Shown: in pieces, positions 1-5,252 of the stretch
Numbering within the stretch: position 1 is the stretch's first letter
Layout: every line of letters begins with the position of its first letter
Source: Acetobacteraceae bacterium
GTDB lineage: Bacteria > Pseudomonadota > Alphaproteobacteria > Acetobacterales > Acetobacteraceae
DNA length: 5,252 bases
Direction of reading: 5' to 3'
NCBI GenBank assembly: GCA_014377905.1
Contig: JACMOQ010000432.1
Location: 1 to 5,252 of the forward strand
Position numbers and translations under genes: made by a program
Notes under the pieces: model-generated
Seen by the model: only the letters and a program-made list of their open reading frames with translations
The model's database searches: none
What the model was told of the DNA's origin: nothing

Positions 1-2
1 GC

Positions 3-1256
3 GCAGGAGTTGAACTCGCCGGCATGTCGGGTCTCGTGAACATTGGGGATCGAGTGAAACTGTCCCCGCAAAGTGGCCCGCCGGGGCTCGCGGAAGTCGT
101 GGGCTTCGATCGATTCGGCTGCAGAGCAATTTCATATCAAGCTTTCGGCGGGTGGGGGCTGGGAAGCTTCGTATTCACCGGACTGCCGACGACCTCTGGG
201 CAGCTAGCCGTTCATCCAACGTGGCTGGGGCGCGTGATAGATTCTTTTGGTCGCCCACTTGACGGGCGAGGGGCACTTGCTTCAGGGGAAGAATACCTGC
301 CAATTTATCGAGAGCCGCCCTCGGCGACAAGCCGCGCCACGCTGGGTGAGCGGATTGACCTAGGTGTCGTAGCATTAAACCTTTTTACGACTTGTCGGCA
401 CGGACAGAGGCTGGGAGTGTTCGCAGGCTCGGGCGTGGGGAAGTCCACCCTAGTGAGCATGTTGGCTAACAATGCAGAATTCGATGTTACTATCGTGGCA
501 TTGATCGGCGAAAGAGGCAAAGAGGTTAGAGATTTTATAGAAAGCAAACTTACTCAAGTATCTTTGGAAAAAACTATTATTGTAGTTGCTACATCCGACA
601 GCTCACCTTCTATAAAAACATCCGCAACTTTGTCTGCAGTGACTATATCTGAGTATTTTCGCGACAGAGGAAGCAAAGTTTTGCTAATTTTGGATAGCAT
701 AACTAGGTATTGCAATTCTTTGAGAGAAATTGCTCTTTCTGTCGGTGAAGCGCCAGTATCCCGAGGATATCCCATAAGTGTCTTTTCTAACCTATCTAAA
801 TTACTTGAACGTGTTGGTCCTGGTGTCGGAAGTTGTAGTGACACAGGTTACATAACAGGAATATTTACCGTGTTGGTTGATGGAGACGATTTTAATGAAC
901 CAGTTTCTGATACTATTCGCGGCTTACTCGACGGGCATATTATACTCGATCGGAAGATTGCTGAACGAGGTAGATACCCCGCGATTGATATAGTGCGGTC
1001 TCTGTCACGGTCGGTCACAGGATGTAATTCTGCTTCCGAAGATTCCCTAACCCGTAAAGCGCGGCAATTCGTTGCACTGCATGAGGAAATGTATGAGTTG
1101 ATAAAGCTCGGCGTATATCGTCCGGGCACCGACGCGCTGGTAGATCGTGTCATTCAAGTTGCCCCAAAAATTGAGCAAATGTTAACTCAGGGAGAAAAAT
1201 CAAATACAAATATAGTAGAGCATTTTAAACAGCTTCGTTCTATTATAGAGGAATAA
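3..1256 (+). CDS. fliI: Flagellum-specific ATPase FliI (5' end outside window)
   Basis: FliI is the cytoplasmic hexameric ATPase of the flagellar type III export apparatus; it couples ATP hydrolysis to delivery of rod, hook and filament subunits. Numbering from the first in-window ATG (position 24), I see the Walker A motif GSGVGKST (135-142), the catalytic-Glu motif GERGKEV (Glu163), the Walker B strand VLLILD (219-224), the REIAL and SRGYP motifs (234-250), the VDGDDFNEP region, and a likely arginine finger in SLSR (Arg329). The frame is open from the window edge into that ATG, and the residues before it (AGVELAG) read as the usual N-terminal beta-barrel, so ATG 24 is almost certainly internal. 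About 417 residues are visible of a family that usually has 430-450. The frame is intact to the TAA. Oddities: G+C drops strongly from about position 470, ATA, TTA and AGA codons are common there, and SPSIKTS replaces the usual SPLLRMQ/EPALMRR-like segment. No fliJ follows. Family assignment is firm; activity is inferred. Confidence 0.93.
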   Translation, partial: AGVELAGMSGLVNIGDRVKLSPQSGPPGLAEVVGFDRFGCRAISYQAFGGWGLGSFVFTGLPTTSGQLAVHPTWLGRVIDSFGRPLDGRGALASGEEYLPIYREPPSATSRATLGERIDLGVVALNLFTTCRHGQRLGVFAGSGVGKSTLVSMLANNAEFDVTIVALIGERGKEVRDFIESKLTQVSLEKTIIVVATSDSSPSIKTSATLSAVTISEYFRDRGSKVLLILDSITRYCNSLREIALSVGEAPVSRGYPISVFSNLSKLLERVGPGVGSCSDTGYITGIFTVLVDGDDFNEPVSDTIRGLLDGHIILDRKIAERGRYPAIDIVRSLSRSVTGCNSASEDSLTRKARQFVALHEEMYELIKLGVYRPGTDALVDRVIQVAPKIEQMLTQGEKSNTNIVEHFKQLRSIIEE

Positions 1257-1261
1257 TTATA

Positions 1262-1378
1262 AGGATAACTAAGCTCGACAATCTCACGAATTCCCTCATT
1301 CCGCCTGACTCCGGTATACCCCCGATTCGCCGCGTCTCCGTAGACCGTTTCCATCATCGCTGGAGCGTGTCGAAGCAT
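1262..1378 (-). pseudogene. Coding-like minus-strand fragment, possible recombinase or transposase relic
   Basis: Read on the minus strand from the ATG at 1378, this stretch gives about 39 residues with codon choice typical of G+C-rich bacterial genes (GCG, GTC, GAC, ACC). The segment LRHAPAMMETVYGDA followed by IREIVELS faintly recalls the C-terminus of tyrosine recombinases, where an (M)RHA motif precedes the nucleophilic tyrosine of a VYG-type motif; here the His-to-Tyr spacing is one residue short. A fragment of a DDE transposase is an alternative reading. The frame upstream of the ATG (higher coordinates) meets a stop at about 1424-1426, and the frame runs on into the end of fliI without a sensible C-terminus. 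It is therefore a decayed remnant at best, and may be chance. Confidence 0.15.
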
Positions 1379-1461
1379 GATTAAGTTGCAGCATTTACAG
1401 ATATGCGTGGTTTCATTAGCGGCTTACGCGCAGATGCGGCGCCGGCATCGAGCAATATGTG

Positions 1462-1492
1462 GACGGTGAACGGCCGGTTTTGTGCGACCGTC
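1462..1492. repeat. Inverted repeat GACGGT/ACCGTC
   Basis: A perfect six-base inverted repeat (1462-1467 and 1487-1492) is separated by 19 bases that contain the palindrome CGGCCG (1471-1476). It could form a stem-loop, but no T-run follows on either strand, so it is not a convincing rho-independent terminator. It lies about 280 bases upstream of the flavin reductase start, which makes an operator role for that gene unlikely. Chance occurrence in G+C-rich DNA is possible. Confidence 0.25.
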
Positions 1493-1675
1493 ATGATTAA
1501 TTTACTCTCCGGCCGCATGGTGTCTGGTTGATGAAGGCGAGAATTTCGGCGCACCGCATAACCAATGCGCTCGTCATTAGGATTCCGCAGTTTGTCAAAA
1601 CTGGTGCGGTGCTTTGTAACTCGGATTTGGCCAGGTCGGATTGGCTCGACTGTAGTGGAAGCTTTTGCGACCTGG

Positions 1676-1703
1676 TTTGCAGACATTTGCCGCTTGGTAT
1701 TAT
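1676..1703 (+). promoter_or_regulatory. Candidate sigma-70 promoter for the flavin reductase-metY unit
   Basis: TTTGCA (1676-1681, 4 of 6 matches to TTGACA) is followed after 16 bases by TATTAT (1698-1703, 5 of 6 matches to TATAAT). Transcription would begin near 1710 and leave a leader of about 64 bases before the ATG at 1774. It is the best -35/-10 pair I could find in the gap and fits a start downstream rather than at 1528-1531. Matches of this quality also occur by chance. Confidence 0.35.
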
Positions 1704-1761
1704 CAGGCCAGCCGCCCACTTTGCTTTCCCCAACCACCAAGGCATGATGTGCGATTACCGA

Positions 1762-1766
1762 CGGGA
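1762..1766 (+). promoter_or_regulatory. Weak ribosome binding site favouring ATG 1774
   Basis: GGGAA lies seven bases before ATG 1774. The in-frame alternatives at 1744 and 1747 have only AAGG (1739-1742) almost touching them, which is too close for 1744 and short for 1747. Together with the match of QQTYREAM to the usual family N-terminus, this supports 1774 as the start. Confidence 0.4.
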
Positions 1767-1773
1767 ACCCACC

Positions 1774-2262
1774 ATGGTCACGCAGCAAACCTACCGCGAA
1801 GCGATGGCACGCCTGGGCGCCGCCGTGAATGTCATCACCACTGACGGCCCAGGTGGCAAGCGTGGCTTTACTGCGTCTGCCGTGTGCAGCGTAACCGACA
1901 CCCCGCCGACCTTGCTTGTTTGCCTCAATCGCAATTCGGATTCAAATGAGGCTTTGAAGATCAACCGCGTCGCCTGCATCAACGTCCTGCAAGCCGCGCA
2001 GGAATACCTCTCCCCGATATTCGCTGGCATGACCGAGGGCGACTACGCCGCACGTTTCAGCCGCGCCGAGTGGAGCACATTGGAAACCGGCTGTGCGGTG
2101 CTCGAAGGCGCGCTGGTGTCGCTTGATTGCAAGGTCAGCGAGGTTAGCGAAGTTGGCACCCACAGTATCTTCATCTGTGAAGTCCAAGCTTTGAAAGTCG
2201 CTTCCACCGGCCAGGGCCTAGTCTATTTCGGTCGCCGTTACCACTCGCTCGACCACGCTTAA
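1774..2262 (+). CDS. Flavin (FMN) reductase, RutF/HpaC family
   Basis: This is a 162-residue NAD(P)H:FMN oxidoreductase of the split-barrel flavin reductase fold. Such enzymes are soluble and hand diffusible FMNH2 to a partner monooxygenase (RutA for RutF, HpaB for HpaC). The N-terminal half is very close to RutF as I remember it: QQTYREAM (4-11), GAAVNVITTDGP (15-26), then the flavin-binding stretch GFTASAVCSVTDTPPTLLVC (31-50). The C-terminal half has FAGMT (83-87), GTHSIFICEV (128-137, conserved His130) and GLVYFGRRYH (148-157), the last two nearer to HpaC. Length equals that of the family. The open frame extends upstream to 1528, but those 82 codons show no homology. No rutABCDE or hpaB is visible, so the partner is unknown. 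The stop codon overlaps the ribosome binding site of the metY fusion nine bases before its ATG, so the two genes are very likely co-transcribed and perhaps translationally coupled. Confidence 0.88.
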   Translation: MVTQQTYREAMARLGAAVNVITTDGPGGKRGFTASAVCSVTDTPPTLLVCLNRNSDSNEALKINRVACINVLQAAQEYLSPIFAGMTEGDYAARFSRAEWSTLETGCAVLEGALVSLDCKVSEVSEVGTHSIFICEVQALKVASTGQGLVYFGRRYHSLDHA

Positions 2263-2265
2263 GGA
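2261..2265 (+). promoter_or_regulatory. Ribosome binding site overlapping the upstream stop codon
   Basis: AAGGA begins inside the TAA stop (2260-2262) of the flavin reductase and lies six bases before the ATG at 2272. The overlap places translation re-initiation directly after the upstream gene and fixes the start of the fusion protein. Confidence 0.7.
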
Positions 2266-2271
2266 CACACG

Positions 2272-4077
2272 ATGAACGCGCTTGTTTACTCCGACGCTTC
2301 GATCCGCGCGATTCTCCAACGGGTTAAAACTATCGCCATGGTTGGCGCGTCGTCGAACTGGAATCGGCCAAGTTACTTCGTGCTGAAGTATTTACAGGGC
2401 AAGGGCTATCGGGTGATCCCAGTCAACCCCGGCACTGCGGGCCAGGCCCTGCTCGGCGAGAAAATTTATGCCAGCCTCAAGGACATCCCCGACAGGATCG
2501 ACATGGTCGATGTCTTCCGGACGTCGGACGCGCTGCCCGGCATCATGCAGGACGCGATTGCTATCGGCGCCGGCGTGGTCTGGGCGCAACTTGGCGTCCG
2601 CAACGACGAAGCTGCCGCCATCGGCCAGGCTGCCGGTATCGAAGTCATCATGGATCGCTGCCCGAAGATCGAGTTCAGCCGTCTCGGCGGCGAATTGTCT
2701 TGGTCGGGGGTCAATTCTGGCATCATCCGCAACCGCCCGCCGGAACCCCCGCTCGCCCGCATCCCGCGCGCCCGGAAGCAGGCCGCGAACCAGACGTATG
2801 GCTTCGAAACCCTGGCCATTCACGCTGGTGCGGCGCCCGATCCCACCACCGGCGCCCGCGCCACGCCGATTTTCCAGACCACGGCTTACGTCTTCCAGGA
2901 TGTTGACCACGCAGCGTCCTTGTTCAACCTGCATGATTTCGGCCACATCTACACCCGTCTCAGCAACCCTACCGTCGCTGTGCTTGAAGAGCGTGTCGCA
3001 ACGCTGGAAGGCGGCCGGGCGGCGGTTGCCTGCGCCTCGGGCCATGCGGCGCAGTTTCTGACCTTCTTCACCTTGCTCAGCCCCGGCGACGAATTTATCG
3101 CATCGCGCAATCTGTACGGTGGCTCGCTCACCCAGTTTTCGCTGTCGTTCAAGAAGCTCGGCTGGACCTGTCATTTCGTCGACCCGACTGATCCGGAGAA
3201 TTTCCGCCGTGCGCTGACACCAAACTGCAAGGGAATTTTCGTTGAAAGTCTGGCCAATCCCGGCGGCATTGTCGTCGATCTGCAAGCCATTGCAGATGTC
3301 GCCCACGCCGCCGGCCTGCCGCTGATCGTCGATAACACCTTGGCCAGCCCCTATCTGTGCCGTCCGATCGAGCACGGTGCCGATATCGTGGTCCATTCGA
3401 TGACCAAGTTCCTTGGCGGCCATGGCAATTCGCTCGGCGGCGTGGTGGTCGAGTCCGGCAAGTTCGACTGGTCCCAGGGCGGGCGCTTTCCCAGCATGAC
3501 CGAGCCCGAGGATGCCTATCACGGCCTTAAATTTTACGAGAATTTCGGCGATTTCGCCTTCACCACCAAGGCCCGTGCCGTGGCGCTGCGCGATTTCGGC
3601 CCGACGCTCGCCCCGATGAACGCATTTCTGATCATCACTGGCATCGAAACCTTGCCGCTGCGAATGGAACGCCATGTCGCCAATGCCCAGAAAGTTGCGG
3701 AATTTCTCGCCGGCGACCCGCGCGTCGCCTGGGTATCCTACGCTGGCCTGCCGGGTAGCTCATACTATAAGCTCGCACAGAAATACCTCCCCCGCGGGGC
3801 CGGCGCGGTCTTCACTTTCGGCGTCAAAGGCGGTTACGAGGCCGGGATCAAGGTCGTCGAGTCGGTTCGTCTGTTCTCCCACCTCGCCAATGTCGGCGAC
3901 ACGCGCAGCCTCATCTTGCATCCGGCATCGACAACCCATCGACAACTGAGCGATGAGCAGCGCATCGCCGCCGGCGCCGGGCCGGACGTGATCCGGCTGT
4001 CGATCGGGCTTGAATCCGCCGCTGACATCATCCGCGACCTCGACGAAGCCCTGGCGGAAGCCTGTCCACCAATTTGA
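2272..4077 (+). CDS. metY: CoA-binding domain / O-acetylhomoserine sulfhydrylase fusion (MetY)
   Basis: The 601-residue product has two parts. Residues 1-150 form a YccU-type CoA-binding Rossmann domain (CoA_binding_2): IAMVGASSNWNRPSY (21-35) is the nucleotide-binding loop, followed by GYRVIPVNP (45-53) and the end motif MDRCPKIEF (127-135). A Pro/Arg-rich linker (about 151-175) leads to a complete Cys/Met-metabolism PLP enzyme: YTRLSNPT (227-234, phosphate-binding Tyr and Arg from the neighbouring subunit), SGHAA (256-260), NLYGG (280-284, ring-stacking Tyr282), IVDNT (352-356, Asp354 to the PLP nitrogen) and HSMTKF (375-380, Schiff-base Lys379). The FLGGHGNSLGG stretch and the roughly 425-residue length are typical of MetY, which makes homocysteine from O-acetylhomoserine and sulfide in the cytosol. 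No Met codon with a ribosome binding site in the linker suggests separate translation. The CoA domain's ligand and purpose are unknown; free-standing homologues are about 140 residues. Confidence 0.93.
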   Translation: MNALVYSDASIRAILQRVKTIAMVGASSNWNRPSYFVLKYLQGKGYRVIPVNPGTAGQALLGEKIYASLKDIPDRIDMVDVFRTSDALPGIMQDAIAIGAGVVWAQLGVRNDEAAAIGQAAGIEVIMDRCPKIEFSRLGGELSWSGVNSGIIRNRPPEPPLARIPRARKQAANQTYGFETLAIHAGAAPDPTTGARATPIFQTTAYVFQDVDHAASLFNLHDFGHIYTRLSNPTVAVLEERVATLEGGRAAVACASGHAAQFLTFFTLLSPGDEFIASRNLYGGSLTQFSLSFKKLGWTCHFVDPTDPENFRRALTPNCKGIFVESLANPGGIVVDLQAIADVAHAAGLPLIVDNTLASPYLCRPIEHGADIVVHSMTKFLGGHGNSLGGVVVESGKFDWSQGGRFPSMTEPEDAYHGLKFYENFGDFAFTTKARAVALRDFGPTLAPMNAFLIITGIETLPLRMERHVANAQKVAEFLAGDPRVAWVSYAGLPGSSYYKLAQKYLPRGAGAVFTFGVKGGYEAGIKVVESVRLFSHLANVGDTRSLILHPASTTHRQLSDEQRIAAGAGPDVIRLSIGLESAADIIRDLDEALAEACPPI

Positions 4078-4118
4078 AACTGGCGCTGGCCTATCCTGCA
4101 CATCTGGCTTTCCGCTCA

Positions 4119-4133
4119 ACGACGAAATGTCGT
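4119..4133. repeat. Small hairpin ACGAC-GAAAT-GTCGT
   Basis: A perfect five-base inverted repeat surrounds a five-base loop. No T-run follows, so it is a poor intrinsic terminator. It lies 42 bases after the metY stop and about 40 bases before the amidotransferase start, where it could attenuate, stabilise an mRNA end, or serve as a small operator. Evidence is positional only. Confidence 0.3.
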
Positions 4134-4161
4134 ATGTAACAATGCCCGGTAGAATATCGGT

Positions 4162-4166
4162 GGGAG
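4162..4166 (+). promoter_or_regulatory. Ribosome binding site of the amidotransferase
   Basis: GGGAG lies six bases before ATG 4173. This start also places cysteine at residue 2, which must become the N-terminal nucleophile, so the start is well determined. Confidence 0.65.
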
Positions 4167-4172
4167 ACTAAT

Positions 4173-5252
4173 ATGTGCGGGCTCGCGGGGCTGTTGCATT
4201 CGTCGAGCGATGGCGAGGTCGATACGCGTGTGCTGCGCGCGATGACCAACGCACTTGCCCATCGCGGCCCGGATGGCGATGGCTTCCACACCGAACCCGG
4301 CCTCGGCCTTGGCCATCGCCGCCTCGCCATCATTGACCCGACCGGCGGTGAGCAGCCAATGTTCAACGAAGACGGCTCGGTCGTCATCGTGTTCAACGGC
4401 ATGATCTATAATTACCGCGAATTGATGGTGGAATTACAGGCACTCGGGCATGTCTTCCGTACCAAATGCGACACCGAAACCATCATCCACGCCTGGGAGG
4501 AATGGGGTACCGATTGCCTCGCTCGCTTGCATGGTTTCTTCGCGTTCGCACTGTGGGACCGCAACCGCCAGTCGCTGTTCCTCGCTCGCGACCGGCTCGG
4601 CAAGAAGCCACTGCACTATGCGTTCACGAAAAATGGTGACTTCGCGTTTGCCTCCGAAATCGGCGCCCTCGCCGCCGTACCGGGCATTGATCGTCGCATG
4701 GTGCCGGAAGCGATCGAGGATTTTTTCACTTACGGATACATCCCCGATCCGCTGACGATCTATACCGGCATCCTAAAGCTCCCGGCGGCGCATTGCTTGT
4801 TACTGCAACGCGGCATGCCCATCACCAAGCCACGTTGCTACTGGCGGCCGCGCACCGACGGCTTGGCGATTGACGAAGCTGACGCAGGCGCCGCCCTCGT
4901 CGATCGCCTTCGCGACAGCGTTCGCCAGCGCCTGATCGCCGCTGTTCCGGTCGGGGCGTTCCTGTCGGGCGGCGTTGATTCGAGCGCCGTCGTCGCCTTG
5001 GCCGCCCAACAACGCATCCTGCCGCTCGACACCTTCACTATCGGCTTCGGCAGCGATCAGGACGAGCGCCCTTACGCCAAATTGGTCGCCGCGCGCTACG
5101 GCACAATCCAGCACAGCGAGGCTGCGACGATGGACATCACCGATGGCGCCCGCGACCAGGGCCGGGTGTTTGGCGAACCGTTCGGCGATACCTCATCAGT
5201 GCCGACAAACCGCGTCTGTGCGCTCGCCCGCCGGCACGCGAAAGTGGCGATA
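4173..5252 (+). CDS. asnB: Asparagine synthase-type amidotransferase, XrtA/PEP-CTERM-like (3' end outside window)
   Basis: 360 residues are visible of a family usually near 600-650. The N-terminal class II glutamine amidotransferase domain (2-about 200) has nucleophile Cys2 in MCG, HRGPDGDG (30-37), GHRRLAIID (47-55, glutamine-binding Arg50), FNGMIYN (74-80) and CDTE (99-102, Asp100). The synthetase domain begins near 230 and shows the ATP PP-loop FLSGGVDSS (263-271), then EPFGDTSSVPT (335-345). These enzymes release ammonia from glutamine and transfer it to an ATP-activated carboxylate. YGYIPDPLTIY (187-197), KLP and the EPF.D.S..PT.RVC pattern resemble the amidotransferases of exosortase A exopolysaccharide loci, which probably modify a sugar acid or an unknown substrate rather than aspartate. 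No exosortase gene is visible to confirm this. Oddity: residue 77 is Met where the usual motif NGEIYN has glutamate. The frame is open to the window edge. Confidence 0.9.
   Translation, partial: MCGLAGLLHSSSDGEVDTRVLRAMTNALAHRGPDGDGFHTEPGLGLGHRRLAIIDPTGGEQPMFNEDGSVVIVFNGMIYNYRELMVELQALGHVFRTKCDTETIIHAWEEWGTDCLARLHGFFAFALWDRNRQSLFLARDRLGKKPLHYAFTKNGDFAFASEIGALAAVPGIDRRMVPEAIEDFFTYGYIPDPLTIYTGILKLPAAHCLLLQRGMPITKPRCYWRPRTDGLAIDEADAGAALVDRLRDSVRQRLIAAVPVGAFLSGGVDSSAVVALAAQQRILPLDTFTIGFGSDQDERPYAKLVAARYGTIQHSEAATMDITDGARDQGRVFGEPFGDTSSVPTNRVCALARRHAKVAI

Larger units (their letters stand above)
1257..1773. other. Gene-poor intergenic stretch between fliI and the flavin reductase
   Basis: These 517 bases hold no gene I can support. 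Reading frames on both strands are open for 60-135 codons, but their translations are rich in Cys, Trp and Arg, show no recognisable domain, and overlap one another in several frames, as expected of non-coding G+C-rich DNA. No strong terminator (G+C-rich hairpin plus T-run) follows fliI. The first dozen bases are A+T-rich like the end of fliI, then composition jumps to about 60 % G+C. A coding-like minus-strand stretch, an inverted repeat and a candidate promoter inside it are listed separately. I looked for a SAM-II-type riboswitch, common ahead of metY or metX in alphaproteobacteria, and saw none. Confidence 0.6.
4078..4172. other. Short intergenic gap upstream of the amidotransferase
   Basis: These 95 bases separate the metY fusion from the amidotransferase. 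They contain a five-base-pair hairpin (listed separately) and a TAGAAT hexamer at 4150-4155 with no good -35 partner; its expected start point would fall on the ribosome binding site. I checked for a sigma-54 promoter because exosortase-linked loci can be controlled that way: TGGC at 4087-4090 and CTGC at 4096-4099 are two bases too close. A weak or distant promoter, or read-through from metY, remains possible. Confidence 0.5.

Noticed and set aside
1555..1569. Hairpin CGCAT-AACCA-ATGCG as a terminator
   Set aside because: Only five base pairs, no T-run on either strand, and not near the end of a gene.
1621..1644. Short direct repeat (TCGGATTTGG and TCGGATTGG)
   Set aside because: Two imperfect nine-to-ten-base copies only; no third copy or symmetry that would suggest an operator or iteron.
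1528..1773. Upstream extension of the flavin reductase frame to TTG 1528 or ATG 1531 (82 extra residues)
   Set aside because: The extra residues are rich in Cys, Trp and His and match nothing I recognise, RutF family proteins begin at the equivalent of 1774, and the best promoter candidate (1676-1703) lies inside the extension.
1257..1773. SAM-II or other methionine riboswitch ahead of the metY operon
   Set aside because: I searched the leader by eye for the conserved pseudoknot-forming bases and saw none; a covariance-model scan would be needed to exclude a divergent form.
1381..1788. Minus-strand open frame of 135 codons across the intergenic gap
   Set aside because: It overlaps the start of the flavin reductase, has no recognisable domain, no convincing ribosome binding site, and other frames across the same DNA are equally open.
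2392..3675. Minus-strand open frame of 427 codons opposite metY
   Set aside because: It is the antisense shadow of a strongly conserved coding sequence in G+C-rich DNA; its composition (high Ala, Gly, Arg, Asp) is what the complementary frame produces and it shows no domain.
4087..4099. Sigma-54 promoter upstream of the amidotransferase
   Set aside because: TGGC and CTGC are separated by five bases instead of seven, so the -24/-12 geometry fails; no other pair in the gap fits.

Overview
The window looks like chromosomal DNA from an alphaproteobacterium. The flagellar ATPase, the flavin reductase and the Met/Cys-metabolism PLP enzyme all read like alphaproteobacterial family members, and most of the DNA is about 58-68 % G+C in the 60-base lines I counted by hand. 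A finer assignment (for example an Acetobacteraceae-like or sphingomonad-like lineage) would be a guess. All three well-supported transcription units run on the + strand.

Layout. (1) From the left edge to 1256 lies most of fliI, the cytoplasmic ATPase of the flagellar type III export apparatus; its N-terminus is outside the window. Base composition changes sharply inside this gene, from about 65-68 % G+C near the 5' end to about 32-40 % in the middle and 25 % in the last 60 bases. (2) From 1257 to 1773 lie about 517 bases without a convincing gene. Composition returns abruptly to about 60 % G+C within a few tens of bases of the fliI stop, no fliJ follows, and a short minus-strand stretch looks coding-like but is not identifiable. 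A possible sigma-70 promoter lies near its right end. (3) From 1774 to 4077 is a tight two-gene unit: a RutF/HpaC-type flavin reductase, then nine bases later a 601-residue protein that fuses a CoA-binding Rossmann domain to a complete O-acetylhomoserine sulfhydrylase (MetY). (4) After a 95-base gap, a glutamine-dependent asparagine-synthase-type amidotransferase begins at 4173 and runs off the right edge. Its sequence resembles the amidotransferases of exosortase/PEP-CTERM exopolysaccharide loci.

How the genes might work together. MetY makes homocysteine from O-acetylhomoserine and sulfide. The flavin reductase makes free reduced FMN, which could feed an FMNH2-dependent monooxygenase, for example one that releases sulfite from organosulfonates. 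The tight gene pair therefore suggests a link to sulfur assimilation, but no monooxygenase or sulfite reductase is visible, so this is inference. The fused CoA-binding domain is the most unusual element: it could sense CoA or acyl-CoA, or help couple MetY to homoserine acetylation. The amidotransferase probably belongs to a separate downstream surface-polysaccharide locus. I see no tRNA, rRNA, CRISPR array, intact insertion sequence or recognisable riboswitch.
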